The translations under genes were made by a program, and so were the position numbers. The notes under the pieces are model-generated. The model ran no database searches, was not told the DNA's origin, and was given only the letters and a program-made list of their open reading frames with translations. A stretch of DNA of 64,000 nt from Collybiopsis luxurians FD-317 M1 (lineage: Eukaryota; Basidiomycota; Agaricomycetes; Agaricales; Omphalotaceae): NCBI GenBank assembly GCA_000827265.1, contig KN834763.1, positions 372,001 through 436,000 of the forward strand. The letters run 5' to 3'. Of the stretch, positions 1 through 10,573 are shown one piece after another. How positions within the stretch are numbered: the first letter of the stretch is position 1; each line of letters starts with the position of its first letter.

Positions 1-596
1 GATTCCTTTCGCTTATGTGCTTCCACTTTCAACCGGCGCATCACAAAACTCCACATGCTTCTCTCTGTTGATGGCGGTTTAGACAAACAACAGGAAAGTC
101 TTTCATGCGTTGAATGTGTGGGAATGAATTTGGAAGTTTTGAGTATCGATGGAAGACGAGCCTTGGACCACCACCGGTCACCAAGATGGGTTCCATTGGG
201 ACTAACTGCGGAAATTTGGAAAACAATTTTCAAGCAATGTGTAAAGCTGAAAGATTTGGATTGTACCGTTAACATCCACTGTTTGACTGTAGGGTTATTT
301 TGTCATATGACCTATTGCCGACACTGATGCTCCTACAGAGTTCTTTTTTTTCCAATTTGTTTACAAATGTGCCAAAACTGGAAATCTTTTTTTTGGCCAT
401 CATTGATGATCGACCTCATTGCTCCCTTGCAGAAATGCAACAATTATTAACCGAAACATGGCACCGAGCATTGCAAAGCGGGATCAGCCTCAAACTTTTT
501 GTTATTGATTTTTATTATCACGAGAATTCAACGAAGAAGTATATACAAGGTTCTGTTTGTGATGGAAATTTTCGCATGGGCAATAAGTATTTGTAA
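1..596 (+). CDS. 3' end of leucine-rich, F-box-protein-like gene (partial)
   Basis: The frame is open from base 1, so the gene begins outside the window. The first exon runs to about base 288, a GT-AG intron of about 52 nt follows (ending cctacag at 340), and the second exon continues in phase. Residues spell regularly spaced leucine/hydrophobic segments such as LEVLSIDGRR, LKDLDCTV and VPKLEIFFLAI, the look of degenerate leucine-rich repeats in the C-terminal half of basidiomycete F-box proteins. No F-box is visible because the N-terminus is missing. The 3' end is ambiguous: reading straight through stops at 594-596, while splicing a gt near 550 to the ag at 684 would end at 705-707. Family membership is inference. 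Confidence 0.4.
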
Positions 597-1204
597 CATT
601 CTATTTCTTTTCCCCTGCCACACATACTTTTTTCTCTCTATAACACATTCATTTGCTTTGTTTCCACATAAATACTGCATTCAGGGCTTGAAAAAGAGGA
701 ACTGTGACCGGACCCTGTGAAAATTATTTTCAACACCATTTGTATACAGTTAATAATCTGCAACTTGAAATAGTTCATGATCTCATATGACAACCAACAG
801 GCCAGCTGTTTGCCTGACCACATGTACCAGGAATGTGTTGTAAACTCCAATAGAAGAATGGAATTATTTTCCCAAACATTAGGTCCGATTTTTACCTAGG
901 GAAAGGGGAGAGGGGGTACTAGTACTGTAAAAGCAGTCTATAACACTAGCCAGTAGAGCCAATAGAGCTGGCTGAGCCTTTTGGTTGTTGTGCTTGTATA
1001 CAAAGATGCATTTTAATGTTGCGAGGTAATGAAAGATTCTTAGTGGCGTGAGAATGTGACGTTTTGCCGTGCGAGTATGTCGGCAGTGAGGCGCTGAAAC
1101 GAGTGTTTTATGTTTTCCTAGAGGGAAGACAACAGGAGGAAAGACTTTTAAGGGACTAATCATTGAACAAACGCACAAAGCAATAGGACATTTCAGTGAG
1201 CAAT

Positions 1205-1640
1205 GTACCTTCGACTATGTTAGAAGGTGGTACTGGTGGCTCCAAATTAATGGGGACACAGAAAGATTTTGCAAATCTTGTATCACTTGGCAACAATCCA
1301 AGGCTTCAAACCTAGAGCCTGCAGGAAACCTACATCCCCTACCCATCCCAAAATGCCCTTGGGAATCCATAGGCATGGATTTTGTTGAGCCATTTCCTTC
1401 TGCAAGGGGATATAACTACCCACAGGTACTTATTTATAGATTGACTTCACATCTACACCTCATCCCAGTAACTACTGCCACCACTGCTGTAGAACTAGCA
1501 TATCTCTTTTTAAAAGAGATTGTATGCCTCCATGGTTTACCAAAATCAATTGTCTCAGATTGAGACTCGAAGTTCACAACTGCCTCATACTTATTTGTCA
1601 TTGGATCACCGCTCAGGTGCCCTCATAACCAGAACAATTA
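1205..1640 (+). pseudogene. Ty3/gypsy integrase fragment, broken
   Basis: Conceptual translation gives a zinc-binding-region remnant (CKSCITWQQSKA), then the start of the integrase core (PWESIGMDFVEPFP) and a stretch ending HGLPKSIVSD. This is the usual order in chromoviral and other Ty3/gypsy integrases, where the two catalytic aspartates lie in 'MDF' and 'SDRDSKF'. Immediately after SD the expected arginine codon is TGA (1561-1563), followed by DSKFT, so one C-to-T change explains the stop. No reverse transcriptase, protease, Gag or LTR was found next to it. It is a relic rather than a working element. Confidence 0.7.
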
Positions 1641-1725
1641 CTGACGCTATTGCAGATCAGATCATTTTACATAAATGATATGCCAAAGAAACTTGAACAG
1701 CATTTCTTCAAGTGGTGTGAACAAA

Positions 1726-2400
1726 TCAGAGGTAAAATTTGTTGTACAGGTGCAATAAATCTGCCGGAATAATCCTTAACTTCCAATCCAAAGCATAAAG
1801 AAAGTGTCGAAGCATTTGCTCCATTTCAGGGGAGCTGAAGTGTTCAACAATGGGAACCCATACTGAATTGTGATGACATTCGTCATTCAAATACTATACG
1901 AGCGAAAAATCCAGTAAACTAGTTGATTAGAGTTCATACAAATTCGGCTTACCTTTGTTGCCAGTACCAATGCAGACACAAACATTTCTTCCAAAAGAAG
2001 ATCTCGAAAGACTCCGGCCCAGGAATTCTTTATCCTCTCCGTGTAGGTCATGATAGCCACAACTTCCATCATCGTAACCCTTCCATTCCGAAAAATGCGA
2101 TTCACATAACTTCTAAAATCTCGTATTTGTTGCCGATCGAAATAAAGACCCAAGCGGTTGATCCCAGAAGTCCGTCTTATGGATATATCTACAGCAGCAG
2201 ATATCGACGCTACCACATGGTCTATGGAAAGTGAAGCGATGTTGATCATTGTGAAACGGGATCGTATGTAACAAAAGCTTACCGACGATTGCTGGAGAAA
2301 TTTCGCTATTCAGAAACAAGAGTAAAGATGGTGAAGCATAACCCGAAGCATTTATTACAGGAGAAGCAACAGAGACTGTATGACAACCGACATCCTCCAT
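1726..2400 (-). CDS. Pho80/PCL-type cyclin
   Basis: Three exons join in phase on the minus strand: ATG at 2400 to about 2284, then about 2222 down to the 'ALVLATK' codons near 1955, then 'YLNDECHH...' to the TGA at 1726-1728. The joined product (roughly 190 aa) has the hallmarks of a Pho80-like cyclin box: a VTMMEVV...YTERIK helix, LLLEEMFVSALVLATKYLND, then W-PIVEHFSSPEMEQM and a final FLYALDWKLRI helix. Such cyclins bind a Pho85/CDK5-type kinase and steer it in phosphate, cell-cycle or polarity control. The partner kinase is not in the window. The start is uncertain because another in-frame exon could lie upstream (to about 2490). The stop is 1.0 kb from SKP1, which is divergently oriented. 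Confidence 0.75.
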
Positions 2401-2755
2401 TTGCGAACAGTCGTGTGCGTACAAAAACAATCGCTGAACAACTGTTGTAACTTGTGGAGCGATAATGAAAAAAGTACCAGCATTCATAACACATATAAAG
2501 GAAGAAAGTGGACAGAAACCAGTTTTGAAATAGCGCGGAACTGCTTCCTATGCACGTACGAAGACCACACCCTGTCACGTTACAAATCAATTGAAATAAA
2601 TTACCAGCCTTCAGTTTTTTGATAGCGACGCGCCTTTAATTTGTGTACGCTTGATCCATCATACGACTCGGATGTTTTCCAAAAATTCTAATTCCGTTAA
2701 AAGGCCCTCTACTACGAGAAAGATTTCAATATTTTTTCTTGCTCAAACTGCAAGC

Positions 2756-3497
2756 ATGTTGAACCTCGTCTCTTCCGACGGCCAAACATTCTCAGTGGAT
2801 AAGCAAGCGATCTTTCAGAGTATGATTATTAAAAATATGATTGAGGGTATATTATTTTTTTTCTTTGATTGTGACATGGCGATTCATTCCGGAAAGACTT
2901 AGGGGAGTCGTCCGATCCAATTCCTCTGCCGAATGTTTCTGGTGCAATTCTCGAAAAAGTAAGGTCTTTTGTGCTAATCCATGTTGTATCGACTTCTTAA
3001 TCTTCAAATAGGTGATCGAATTCTGTGTGCAACACAGGGAAGAAGAACTTCCCATCGCTGAAGAGGACGACACTCGACGTAGATCCATCGAAATGTCAGA
3101 CTGGGACCGCCAATTCATCAATGTCGACAAATTTATTCTATTCGACATAATACTTGCGGCTAACTATCTTGATATTAAAAGTCTTCTGTGAGCTCCTTTC
3201 TTCGCGATGGGACTCCCTTTTATGGTTCAAAAATACAGTGATCTAGGGTGTAAGAAAGTGGCGTTGATGATTCAGGGCAAGAAAACCGAAGAAATACGTG
3301 CGATGTTCCAAATTGAAAACGATTTTACGCCAGAAGAGGAGGTACTGAATTTTCTCATCATCGCATTTTCACCAATTCTAATTTTTCTTCTGTAGGAAAA
3401 AATTAGGAAACAAAATGTGCGTCTCATGTCTCTGTCATGTAATCACATTACACTTGTGCTGACAATCTATGCGCAGCAATGGGCTGAAAGCGGTTAA
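2756..3497 (+). CDS. SKP1-like SCF ubiquitin-ligase adaptor (divergent)
   Basis: Six exons (2756-2846, 2897-2958, 3012-3187, 3239-3341, 3396-3416, 3477-3497) join without a stop to give 157 aa, close to the usual SKP1 length. The N-terminal BTB/POZ fold is plain ([38 protein letters not shown]), and the C-terminal F-box-binding dimerisation region follows ([45 protein letters not shown]). SKP1 links cullin-1 to F-box proteins that choose substrates. Several positions differ from the near-invariant fungal SKP1, for example the shortened acidic loop before [13 protein letters not shown] and the end QWAESG in place of EWAEDR. This may be a second, faster-evolving paralog rather than the core gene. 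F-box-like genes A, B and C in the window are potential partners by family logic only. Confidence 0.9.
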
Positions 3498-3889
3498 CGC
3501 ATTTGCAAAACCTTGTTCGCGTAGATCGTTTTGTATAGAGCTACAGCTACAGCTACCGACGTACCTTTCTGATGTTAGATACTTCTAAGATCAAAGCACG
3601 TAAACAATCTTTCTCTTTTTCTTTAGATTTCCAATATCTCAGCGAAAGCCCCGGCCCCAAATCCATTGCGTGATACGTATGAGTACCTTAGCTATCTGTC
3701 GAACGTAGGTCATGTATTGCAAACCTGTAATCAATTTGTTTGTTTCCGTAAATCCTAATCCGGAACCTTTTTCTCGACCTGTATAAAACATCAAGTGGGA
3801 ACTAGATCTGTATTGTCAAAAAAGAAAATACTATGACTAACTAAAGGCTCAGAATTCCAATGAGCGAATGCGCCTTCATGATTTAGATA

Positions 3890-3957
3890 GAGGCTCCTTC
3901 GGGTTTTAGACGGAGGCTCCTTCGGTTTTTACATGGAGGCTCCTTCGGTTTCTAACC
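3890..3957. repeat. 23-bp tandem repeat, about three copies
   Basis: The core gaggctccttcgg starts at 3890, 3913 and 3936, a strict 23-bp period, followed by a weaker, partly inverted copy (aaccgaacactccg). It sits in the roughly 1-kb gap between SKP1 and the next gene (3498-4542), in which I see no other convincing feature. The unit may be a small minisatellite or a cluster of binding sites; the sequence does not decide. Confidence 0.8.
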
Positions 3958-4542
3958 GAACACTCCGTAGGTCAAGTGCATGAAAAAAAAACCTTGTTCA
4001 TGGGATAAGGAAACAGCATGTACGTATCCGCAAGACTGTACCAGTATTGATTGTTGATATGACATGACCTGCATAATTTAGTTCTGCTTTTCGGAAGGAC
4101 ATATGATGAAAAAATCTGACGAAGCATGTGCGGAAGTTACGAATATGGGAAATAATGACACTCCGCGAGGCTGATCGAATGCTCCATCAGCAACAGAGGA
4201 ATGGCGCTACCATGTTCAAAAGCCCAAACTTTAAATATGTACTTAACATGTAGGCGCGAACGGGCACTTGCCGACCAATGACATGAGTCGGAGTTCAGAT
4301 CTCATTCAATTTTCGTGCAGGGACATTTATTATTTTGTCAACAAGTTAGAACGAAAAATAAGAAAAATAATATTCCCCTGGGCGACGCTATAACCAGTAT
4401 GAATTTGGCAGGTACTTAAGCTCCGCGAGGTGAAATCCGAAAGCTCCAGTCACTGCCTGTTAACTACCTTTTCCTGAAAACGTTTCGAAAAACCCTATAT
4501 ACTTTTCATTAAATCGAACCTTCGCTTATTTTTGTGCATACT

Positions 4543-6168
4543 ATGTCTCTCAAGCTTCGCGCTGAACTGTTGTCTCGTAAGTTACAATTCTACTTTCATG
4601 GTGGTGTAAATGAAGTTTCACTTACTGGATTACACAGACGCCGCATCTGTTCCTTCAATGAATACCGACGTCGAACCGGGATGGGTTACCGAAGAAATGA
4701 AAGCTAAATTTCAAATTTTGATACGCAAAAAAGGAAAGGAACCCGAACGAGCCAGGTACAATATTGCGAACAAAGATCTGGTATGCGAGATCGTGTTTCT
4801 GCTCGTCTTGACTCCTACCTTTTCTATAGGCTTGTAACCAGTGCATCCAAAAAGGCCTGGCGTGCGGGTATAGCAAGACTACAAGGTACCACTGCAAAAA
4901 TTGTACTTCGTGGACTCGTTGCACCCGGGTATTTACGATGAAGAAAATTCGAATTTTGGACATCCTACAGATTGACGACACTCAATTTAATTGGCTTTTT
5001 ACATGGTATTGGCGCAGCTTAGCAAAAAAGGATGACGAAACTGCGGATACACCTTCGGACCACCAAGTGAGAATGGCCAATAATTTTGTACGATCTGTAA
5101 TCTGACTTTCCATGGTTTTAGCACTCGGCGGTAAATGTTCTGCCGGTTATCCCGATTCCTGTACCGCTAAACAGCGGATTGCAATGCATCACAAGCAATG
5201 AAGATGACCAGGTAAGTACCTCTTCGATTTTGATGGGTTTTTCTTTCACCATTTCTACCATTTATCAGTCGGCCAATTCTGGGACAGATACAAAAGGTAA
5301 CGAACCAACCGGCGTCTACCGGAGACCTCAAGCAGTTCGCATTCACAACTCATACTCGCCTTATCAAAAAGGCGCGGAAACTGTGAAGCGCATGTCTGAC
5401 GCCGATTGTAAGTTTTTTTCTAGTAACGACGTCGAGCTTGATCCAAATCTTTTCCCTGTTACAGCTGCAATGCAGGAAGCACAGGATTTGTTTCACGATA
5501 AACCACTTTCTTCCCCGAATCTCGAGCCGCTGGCTACTACTAATCAGACCTACGGAAGTGCGAGTAACAGTGGATACATGGAAGACGTACTCAGCTCTAA
5601 CGAAAGCAACAGCCGCCTTACGGTTAATAACGAAAAGACTGCAACCATTCCCGAGGTTGGCATCGCTGGAAATAGCAATCAGAACACAGTAGATTTTTCT
5701 ACCTTATTCTTCGGCGATTTCCTTCCAGTGGTTGACAACGACTTGTCTTTTCCTTCTGCCGGCCAAAGTGACGTCTTCAGTACTGTTGATTTCCCGGGCC
5801 AAATTTCGCAAACTGTCTTGGACTCAGTAGGTTTCCCTCTACTCACTACCGACAATTGCGACGCCGTTCCCAACGGTATCACTGCAGATCAACTCGCAAA
5901 GTTCTTTGTCGGCACAGATATCAGCTCCGCGTCTACTGCGACCAGTTTCTCCTCTACTAATCACGGCATCGGTATCAGTACGGAACAAGCGGTTGGTGGA
6001 AAAGAAAGGGAAAGTCGCGAATCTTATGAAAGCTCAATCGTACCGTCTGTTCTTCAGAATCTTTCCAATGGCTCTTCTAACATGGATGGGGTGGAATTTG
6101 CTATTCAGCCTAGTGAAAAACGCTCTTCTTTTGACTTCTTTGAGCTTTGGAGTGCTTTGGCTGGATAA
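4543..6168 (+). CDS. Zinc-cluster-like Cys-rich ORFan protein
   Basis: Exons 4543-4576, 4638-4780, 4830-5066, 5122-5211, 5269-5407 and 5465-6168 add up to exactly 449 codons (448 aa). Residues about 60-90 form a six-cysteine cluster, ACNQCIQKGLAC then CKNC and RC, spaced C-x2-C-x6-C-x9-C-x2-C-x5-C. This is close to the fungal Zn(II)2Cys6 DNA-binding cluster (C-x2-C-x6-C-x5-12-C-x2-C-x6-C) but one residue short in the last loop. The remaining about 350 residues are rich in Ser, Thr, Asn and Asp and look disordered, as activation regions often do. Intron 5408-5464 is 57 nt without a stop, so it could be retained. A transcription-regulator role is inferred only from the cluster. Two further genes in this window (40.7 and 43.4 kb) carry similar clusters. 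Confidence 0.7.
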
Positions 6169-6269
6169 AGAAATTGGAAATCGTCGCTTGCAATGCACAT
6201 TAATCTTGTTTTTGGTTTCTTCTCATGTTACCCCTGCTATTCCCTTTGTGACGAATGTAAAATACAGTG

Positions 6270-6446
6270 ATGTACTTTGACGCTATCGAGACGGAAGATA
6301 CTCTATTGACCTTGCTGCAAGAAATTGTGGTAGATACAAATTTACAAAGTTACTTATGTTGGTGCAGTTTCGTTCGTAATAATCTTCGAGTGAGCACAGT
6401 TAATTCTGATGCAATAAACGCCCTCGACCCGGCCGTTTTTGCGTGA
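6270..6446 (+). CDS. Small ORF, 58 aa, unknown
   Basis: An ATG at 6270 opens a 58-codon frame beginning MYFDAIETEDTLLTLLQEIV and ending at TGA 6444-6446. Its composition (amphipathic leucine-rich start, then CWCSFVRNNLR) looks more protein-like than the flanking intergenic DNA. It starts about 100 bp after the zinc-cluster gene on the same strand. It could be a real small gene, a first exon, or chance. I do not recognise it. Confidence 0.25.
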   Translation: MYFDAIETEDTLLTLLQEIVVDTNLQSYLCWCSFVRNNLRVSTVNSDAINALDPAVFA

Positions 6447-6599
6447 ATCTGTAGGGATACGCGTCGGAATCTTTGACTGATTATTTGTGAGATTTCAAAA
6501 CGTTAGGTTCATTGCGTCCCAGCATTGATTGAAACCGCAGATAAAGCTACATATGTGAAGCTGGACATAGATACTTACGTAGTTGAAGAACCAAAAGGA

Positions 6600-6745
6600 C
6601 TGGATGATGATAACCTGTGTTGTACTTTTCAAAGCATTTCCCAGAGAGCACTCAACTCCGCTTCTAGTGCCTAATCGATTTCTTCGCACGTATTCATGTT
6701 CACTACTACGTAAAATACTTAATGAAGGGTATTCGCGTTACGCGT
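6600..6745. repeat. Diverged repeat, partner of 12205-12350
   Basis: About 145 bp here resemble 12205-12350 in the same orientation, with shared blocks such as ctactacgtaaaata, cgcacgta and tagtgcct. In the other copy the sequence lies directly upstream of F-box-like gene A (minus strand). On the minus strand both copies preserve a similar short reading frame (ALE..L.A.W pattern), so this copy may be the leftover of a duplicated gene start. Confidence 0.5.
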
Positions 6746-6779
6746 TCACGAAGCACGTGATTTGTACATGATCATTTAA

Positions 6780-7276
6780 GTGTTTCACACGCCTTTGTTG
6801 ATTTCCCACCTTGATTTCCCACCTTGATCTCGTACCACTGCGCCAGACCGATCGCGAGTGCTTCGGCAGGGCCAGCATAGAATGTCACTGGGTACACGGT
6901 GGGTTTTTATTCTATCTTGCATTCAAATGCGCCGCTTCCATACGGCGCTAGCAGGGCTACTAATTCATGATGCGCCAACCCCGCTGAATGGATTTAACTG
7001 CTGCGTTGTAGAGAAGCGGCGCAGGCTTTCCGTTGCCTCTTACCCCTTCTGTATGCCCTGGGCTCTCCAGTGCGCTGCAGGCATGATTCGACCCAACGGA
7101 ACTACCTGTGGCGGCTGGAGTCGATGGGTTTGCTGTGAAGGGGTTTTCAGATCGCCTTTTGCTTTCTCATCTTCCTGAACGCACGTTAACCTGTGTTCTT
7201 CATAGTATGGCAGATATAGGCTGCCGTCTCGGGGATCAGGTGTGTAAAAAATCATTTAGATGGTTAAAGCTCAAAT
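6780..7276. other. Intergenic, more GC-rich than surroundings
   Basis: No exon with convincing coding character was found. Part of it may be 5' untranslated sequence or an unrecognised first exon of the dioxygenase gene that follows. Confidence 0.4.
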
Positions 7277-8851
7277 TTGTCGCAGACAATACGACCCTAT
7301 CTTATTCCCTTTCCGCTCGACTTTCTTGCTCTTGTACGTGCATCCATCTCGGATGCTTCTACGGTATCCGTGGAGCATGACCTAGGTATCGACTTCGATG
7401 AAGATGATCGCTTGACTGGGCCGCTTGTCGAAGACTCTGTTCATGTTTCTGGACAATCGCTTCGTAATAGCAAGAGAGCCGCCAAACGAAAACGACAAGC
7501 GGCCAATAGAAAGGCTCAGTCGCCGACTACCTCCACCTCGTTGTTACCGCCCCTTTCTCCTACTGCTTCACCATTGTTGCCAACCGCTACTCCCCCTACT
7601 CCAAAACTACATCGCCAATCGCATGCCAATGCAAAACGCGCTGAGAAACGGAAATGCGAAACAGACCGCCCAGGACCATCTAAACACACCCTCACTGAGG
7701 TTCTTGCACACAGAGCGTCGATTGAAGTCGCTCTTGAAGCCACAGATTTTGCAGCTGCAAAAGGAGCTCACATGGGTAAACGCGGTACCGCTCAAGAAAT
7801 CGGTACCATTTCCGATAGACGAAGAAAGTACTACCTCTCAGATCTACTTTCCCTTGGCTTTCGTCACATCCAATGGGATGGCAGGTTCGTGTTGTCATTG
7901 TCAAACAGATTCTGCTCACTCTATACATGCTCGTTTGCAGAATGCCTATACCAATCATAGATCCTATTGGTCGTATTGTTGCAGTCCTGGCTGGCCAGCC
8001 AACGTCTGCTGGATATGACATGGAATTGATGCAGGCCTTTGAAGCGTTCATGGCAGAAGGTGACTCGAACGGGCTAACTACTACAGCGTTGAATGGTGAT
8101 CATCCTCGCGGGAGTTTCCCTGCATTCAATCGTGGCTACACCATGGGAATGGGCTCTCCTAATCCCGTAGTTTTGAAATCTGGAAATATGACAGACACGT
8201 TGAATCGACTTGTAGGCCATTCAGCAGTAAAACGAATGGCTTACTATCATAATGGTAACTGTCCCTATAATTATCTGTTTGTATTCATTTCTAAATATGC
8301 TTTTCTAAGCTGCTTTTGAACTCTGGGCTCCTCGTGTATATGCTGAATACCAAAACATGCATCAAAAGCTTCACCAGCATCTTCCCCACCTTCCTGAAAA
8401 CTTCAAGGGTGGTGTCTTTGCAGCAGCAGCATTCAACTTCGGCAGAAATGTATGGACTTTCAAGCATCGTGATTTTCTAAACTGGCCTTTTGGATGGTGT
8501 GCTATCACTGCGCTTGGTAGGTTTGATCCTACCCGCAGTGCGCAACTCATATTGTGGGAGTTTAAGCTTGTGATTGATTTTCCACATGGAGCTACTGTTC
8601 TTATTCCATCTGCTGTTGTTACTCATTCAAATACTCCCATTGCTGAGGGAGATGTTCGTACATCTTTTACACAGTATACAGCAGGAGCATTATTTCGATG
8701 GACTGAGAATGGTTTCATGACAGAAGAACAACTCCAAATGCATGATCCAGGTCGCTATGATGAAATGGTTCAGGGGAAGGAAGAGGCATATCTTCAACGG
8801 GTAGACTTATTTTCTAGTTTAGAAGAACTTGTTAATAAATCAAAATCATAA
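7277..8851 (+). CDS. TET/JBP-like 2-oxoglutarate/Fe(II) dioxygenase
   Basis: Exons 7277-7884,7941-8254 and 8310-8851 join in phase to 487 aa. The N-terminal third is basic and low-complexity (SKRAAKRKRQAAN, Pro/Ser/Thr tract, AKRAEKRKC), as in DNA-targeted proteins. The C-terminal third holds a double-stranded beta-helix signature: H360-R-D362 in TFKHRDFLNWPFGW, a distal H413 in PSAVVTHSNTP and R424 (VRTSFTQY), fitting the HxD...H metal triad and a 2-oxoglutarate-binding arginine. This sequence type is repeated in mushroom genomes, where TET/JBP members oxidise 5-methylcytosine and are linked to KDZ transposons. Assignment to that exact family is from memory of conserved motifs. The start is uncertain: a plausible intron at 7334-7385 would require an earlier start. 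No KDZ transposase was seen nearby. Confidence 0.6.
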
Positions 8852-10573
8852 AACCAATGTAAGGTATTGTGACTGCAGAGGATCTGATCCAGCTGCAATA
8901 TATATGTGAATTTGATGAAGTAGATTTGCCTGACTTGAATTTGCTGTGCAATTCTGCATAGCAACTGACTCTCACAAGTAGTTGTGGGTAGCATTTATAA
9001 TTGCACAGGGTATTGTAGAATATAAGGAGGCAGGAAATGAGAAGGGAAAACACACTCTGAGTCCCTCTTCAGTGTATCTGGTGATACATTGAGGAATGAA
9101 TCAGATTTCCTAGATTATTTGCCTTGTTGTATTTTTGCGTTACTTTATTGTTATTGGCTTAAATCTAACTTGTGCTTGGAGTTAGTTTTCAACTTGGCAT
9201 TTTAATTTGTGTGCGATTTGTTTGACTTACAGACTTTGATAAAAACCGTGCTTTGCATATCAAAATACTACTACCACTATTACAAGCCCTATCACCCAAT
9301 GCCACTGTTACTGTTCCCAATTTTTGGTGCTACCGAATGAACATTTGTGAACAATCCTTTGGCAACTACCGGTGGCTGCCTTACAATCAGGCAATGTTGC
9401 AGGCAGTTTCTGTTAGGGACCAAAGGATTGTGCACAAATGTTCCTTTCAAAGGGTAGCACCAGTCACATTGTGTACATTTTCTGTTGCAGGGGCTCACCC
9501 TCAGAACCATTTAAATTTCACCTGCACTTTTCCTCTCACACCTAGCTGTTTGAGTGTTTTTTTCTGGTGTTTCATTCACCACAACCAGCACTTTAAGCTT
9601 ACTATAAGTGGATGCTGGAAGGATTTGGGGCACGAGCTGTAACAGCTAGCTGAGTGCCATTACTACCTCACACTAAACTCACTGTTTCACCCAATGCATT
9701 TCCTACGGAAGACTGCACTTCCACGTCTAGAAAACTGTATCGCCTGCTTACAAGATTCTTCATGTTATGTGACGTTGACGTCAGCCTCGAGCTCGAAATG
9801 TCTAGCAATGGTAGCGTGGCTACACGGACATGGCAGCAGGTGATATGGCTTCTGTCATTCATTTTTGAAGTGGATTTGCAGCAAACAGGGCCAGTTGTAT
9901 TATTTCACCTCTTTGGAATGGCGACCGGTTATGATGGAGTCATTGTTGCAAACCAAAACTATATAGTTAGGAAGCAAATTCCTACATCTACTGTGATCTG
10001 CAGGAAAAGAAGCCCTCTGTTGTCAAACTCAAAATTGATACAGAAAACAGTTATTCAATGCTGTAGTTTGCTGTCAATTAAATATCTTCAAACTTTTCAG
10101 AGGTAGCCAATTACGTACTCAATTACACTTCAAGTTGACCAGTAACAAAACAGAAAAATGTTTTGAGCAATACTCCAAATGCTGTTTGTACTGCTATCTC
10201 ATTGTTGTGCTAAGATTTTTTGCAGAGTGGTTTGGCATCAAAGAAATTAAAAGTTGAAAAACCATTCAATGAAATCCTCCTGATCTTTGAGAAATGTACT
10301 TTGTGTGCTTTTTTAAGTGGTTTTTTTGAAAAAATAACTGAAAAAGCAACAACCAAGAAGTTCGTGAGCAATCTCACCATGCACATTTTTAAATTTCACA
10401 TTGAAATATTGACATTTTATCTTTCCATTTTCTGTTGAAGAAAGGAGAGACACATCGCCGACTTGACTGATATTTTGCGACACTGCCTGGGAGATCATAC
10501 TGAATTCTCTTGCTGCACAGCTAAGGTTAGCCTCTAAGCTATAGTATCAATGACCATAGAAATAAACCGATGA
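8852..10573. other. Intergenic, contains an imperfect palindrome
   Basis: Only short, compositionally poor frames occur. A 29-residue frame at about 8871-8960 ends soon after the dioxygenase gene and might be an alternative last exon, but no splice fits well. The palindrome at 9325-9461 is listed separately. Confidence 0.4.
9325..9461. repeat. Imperfect palindrome / inverted repeat
   Basis: The left arm (9325-9362) contains tggtgctacc, aacatttgtg and aacaatcctttgg. The right arm (9419-9461) contains the reverse complement, ccaaaggattgt, cacaaatgtt and ggtagcacca. The arms are about 38-43 nt with a few mismatches, and the spacer is about 56 nt. This could be a small non-autonomous element or a large hairpin. 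Confidence 0.7.

Noticed and set aside
7692..8051. Minus-strand 119-codon frame over the dioxygenase gene
   Set aside because: The plus strand carries a spliced frame with catalytic motifs; the minus frame has none.
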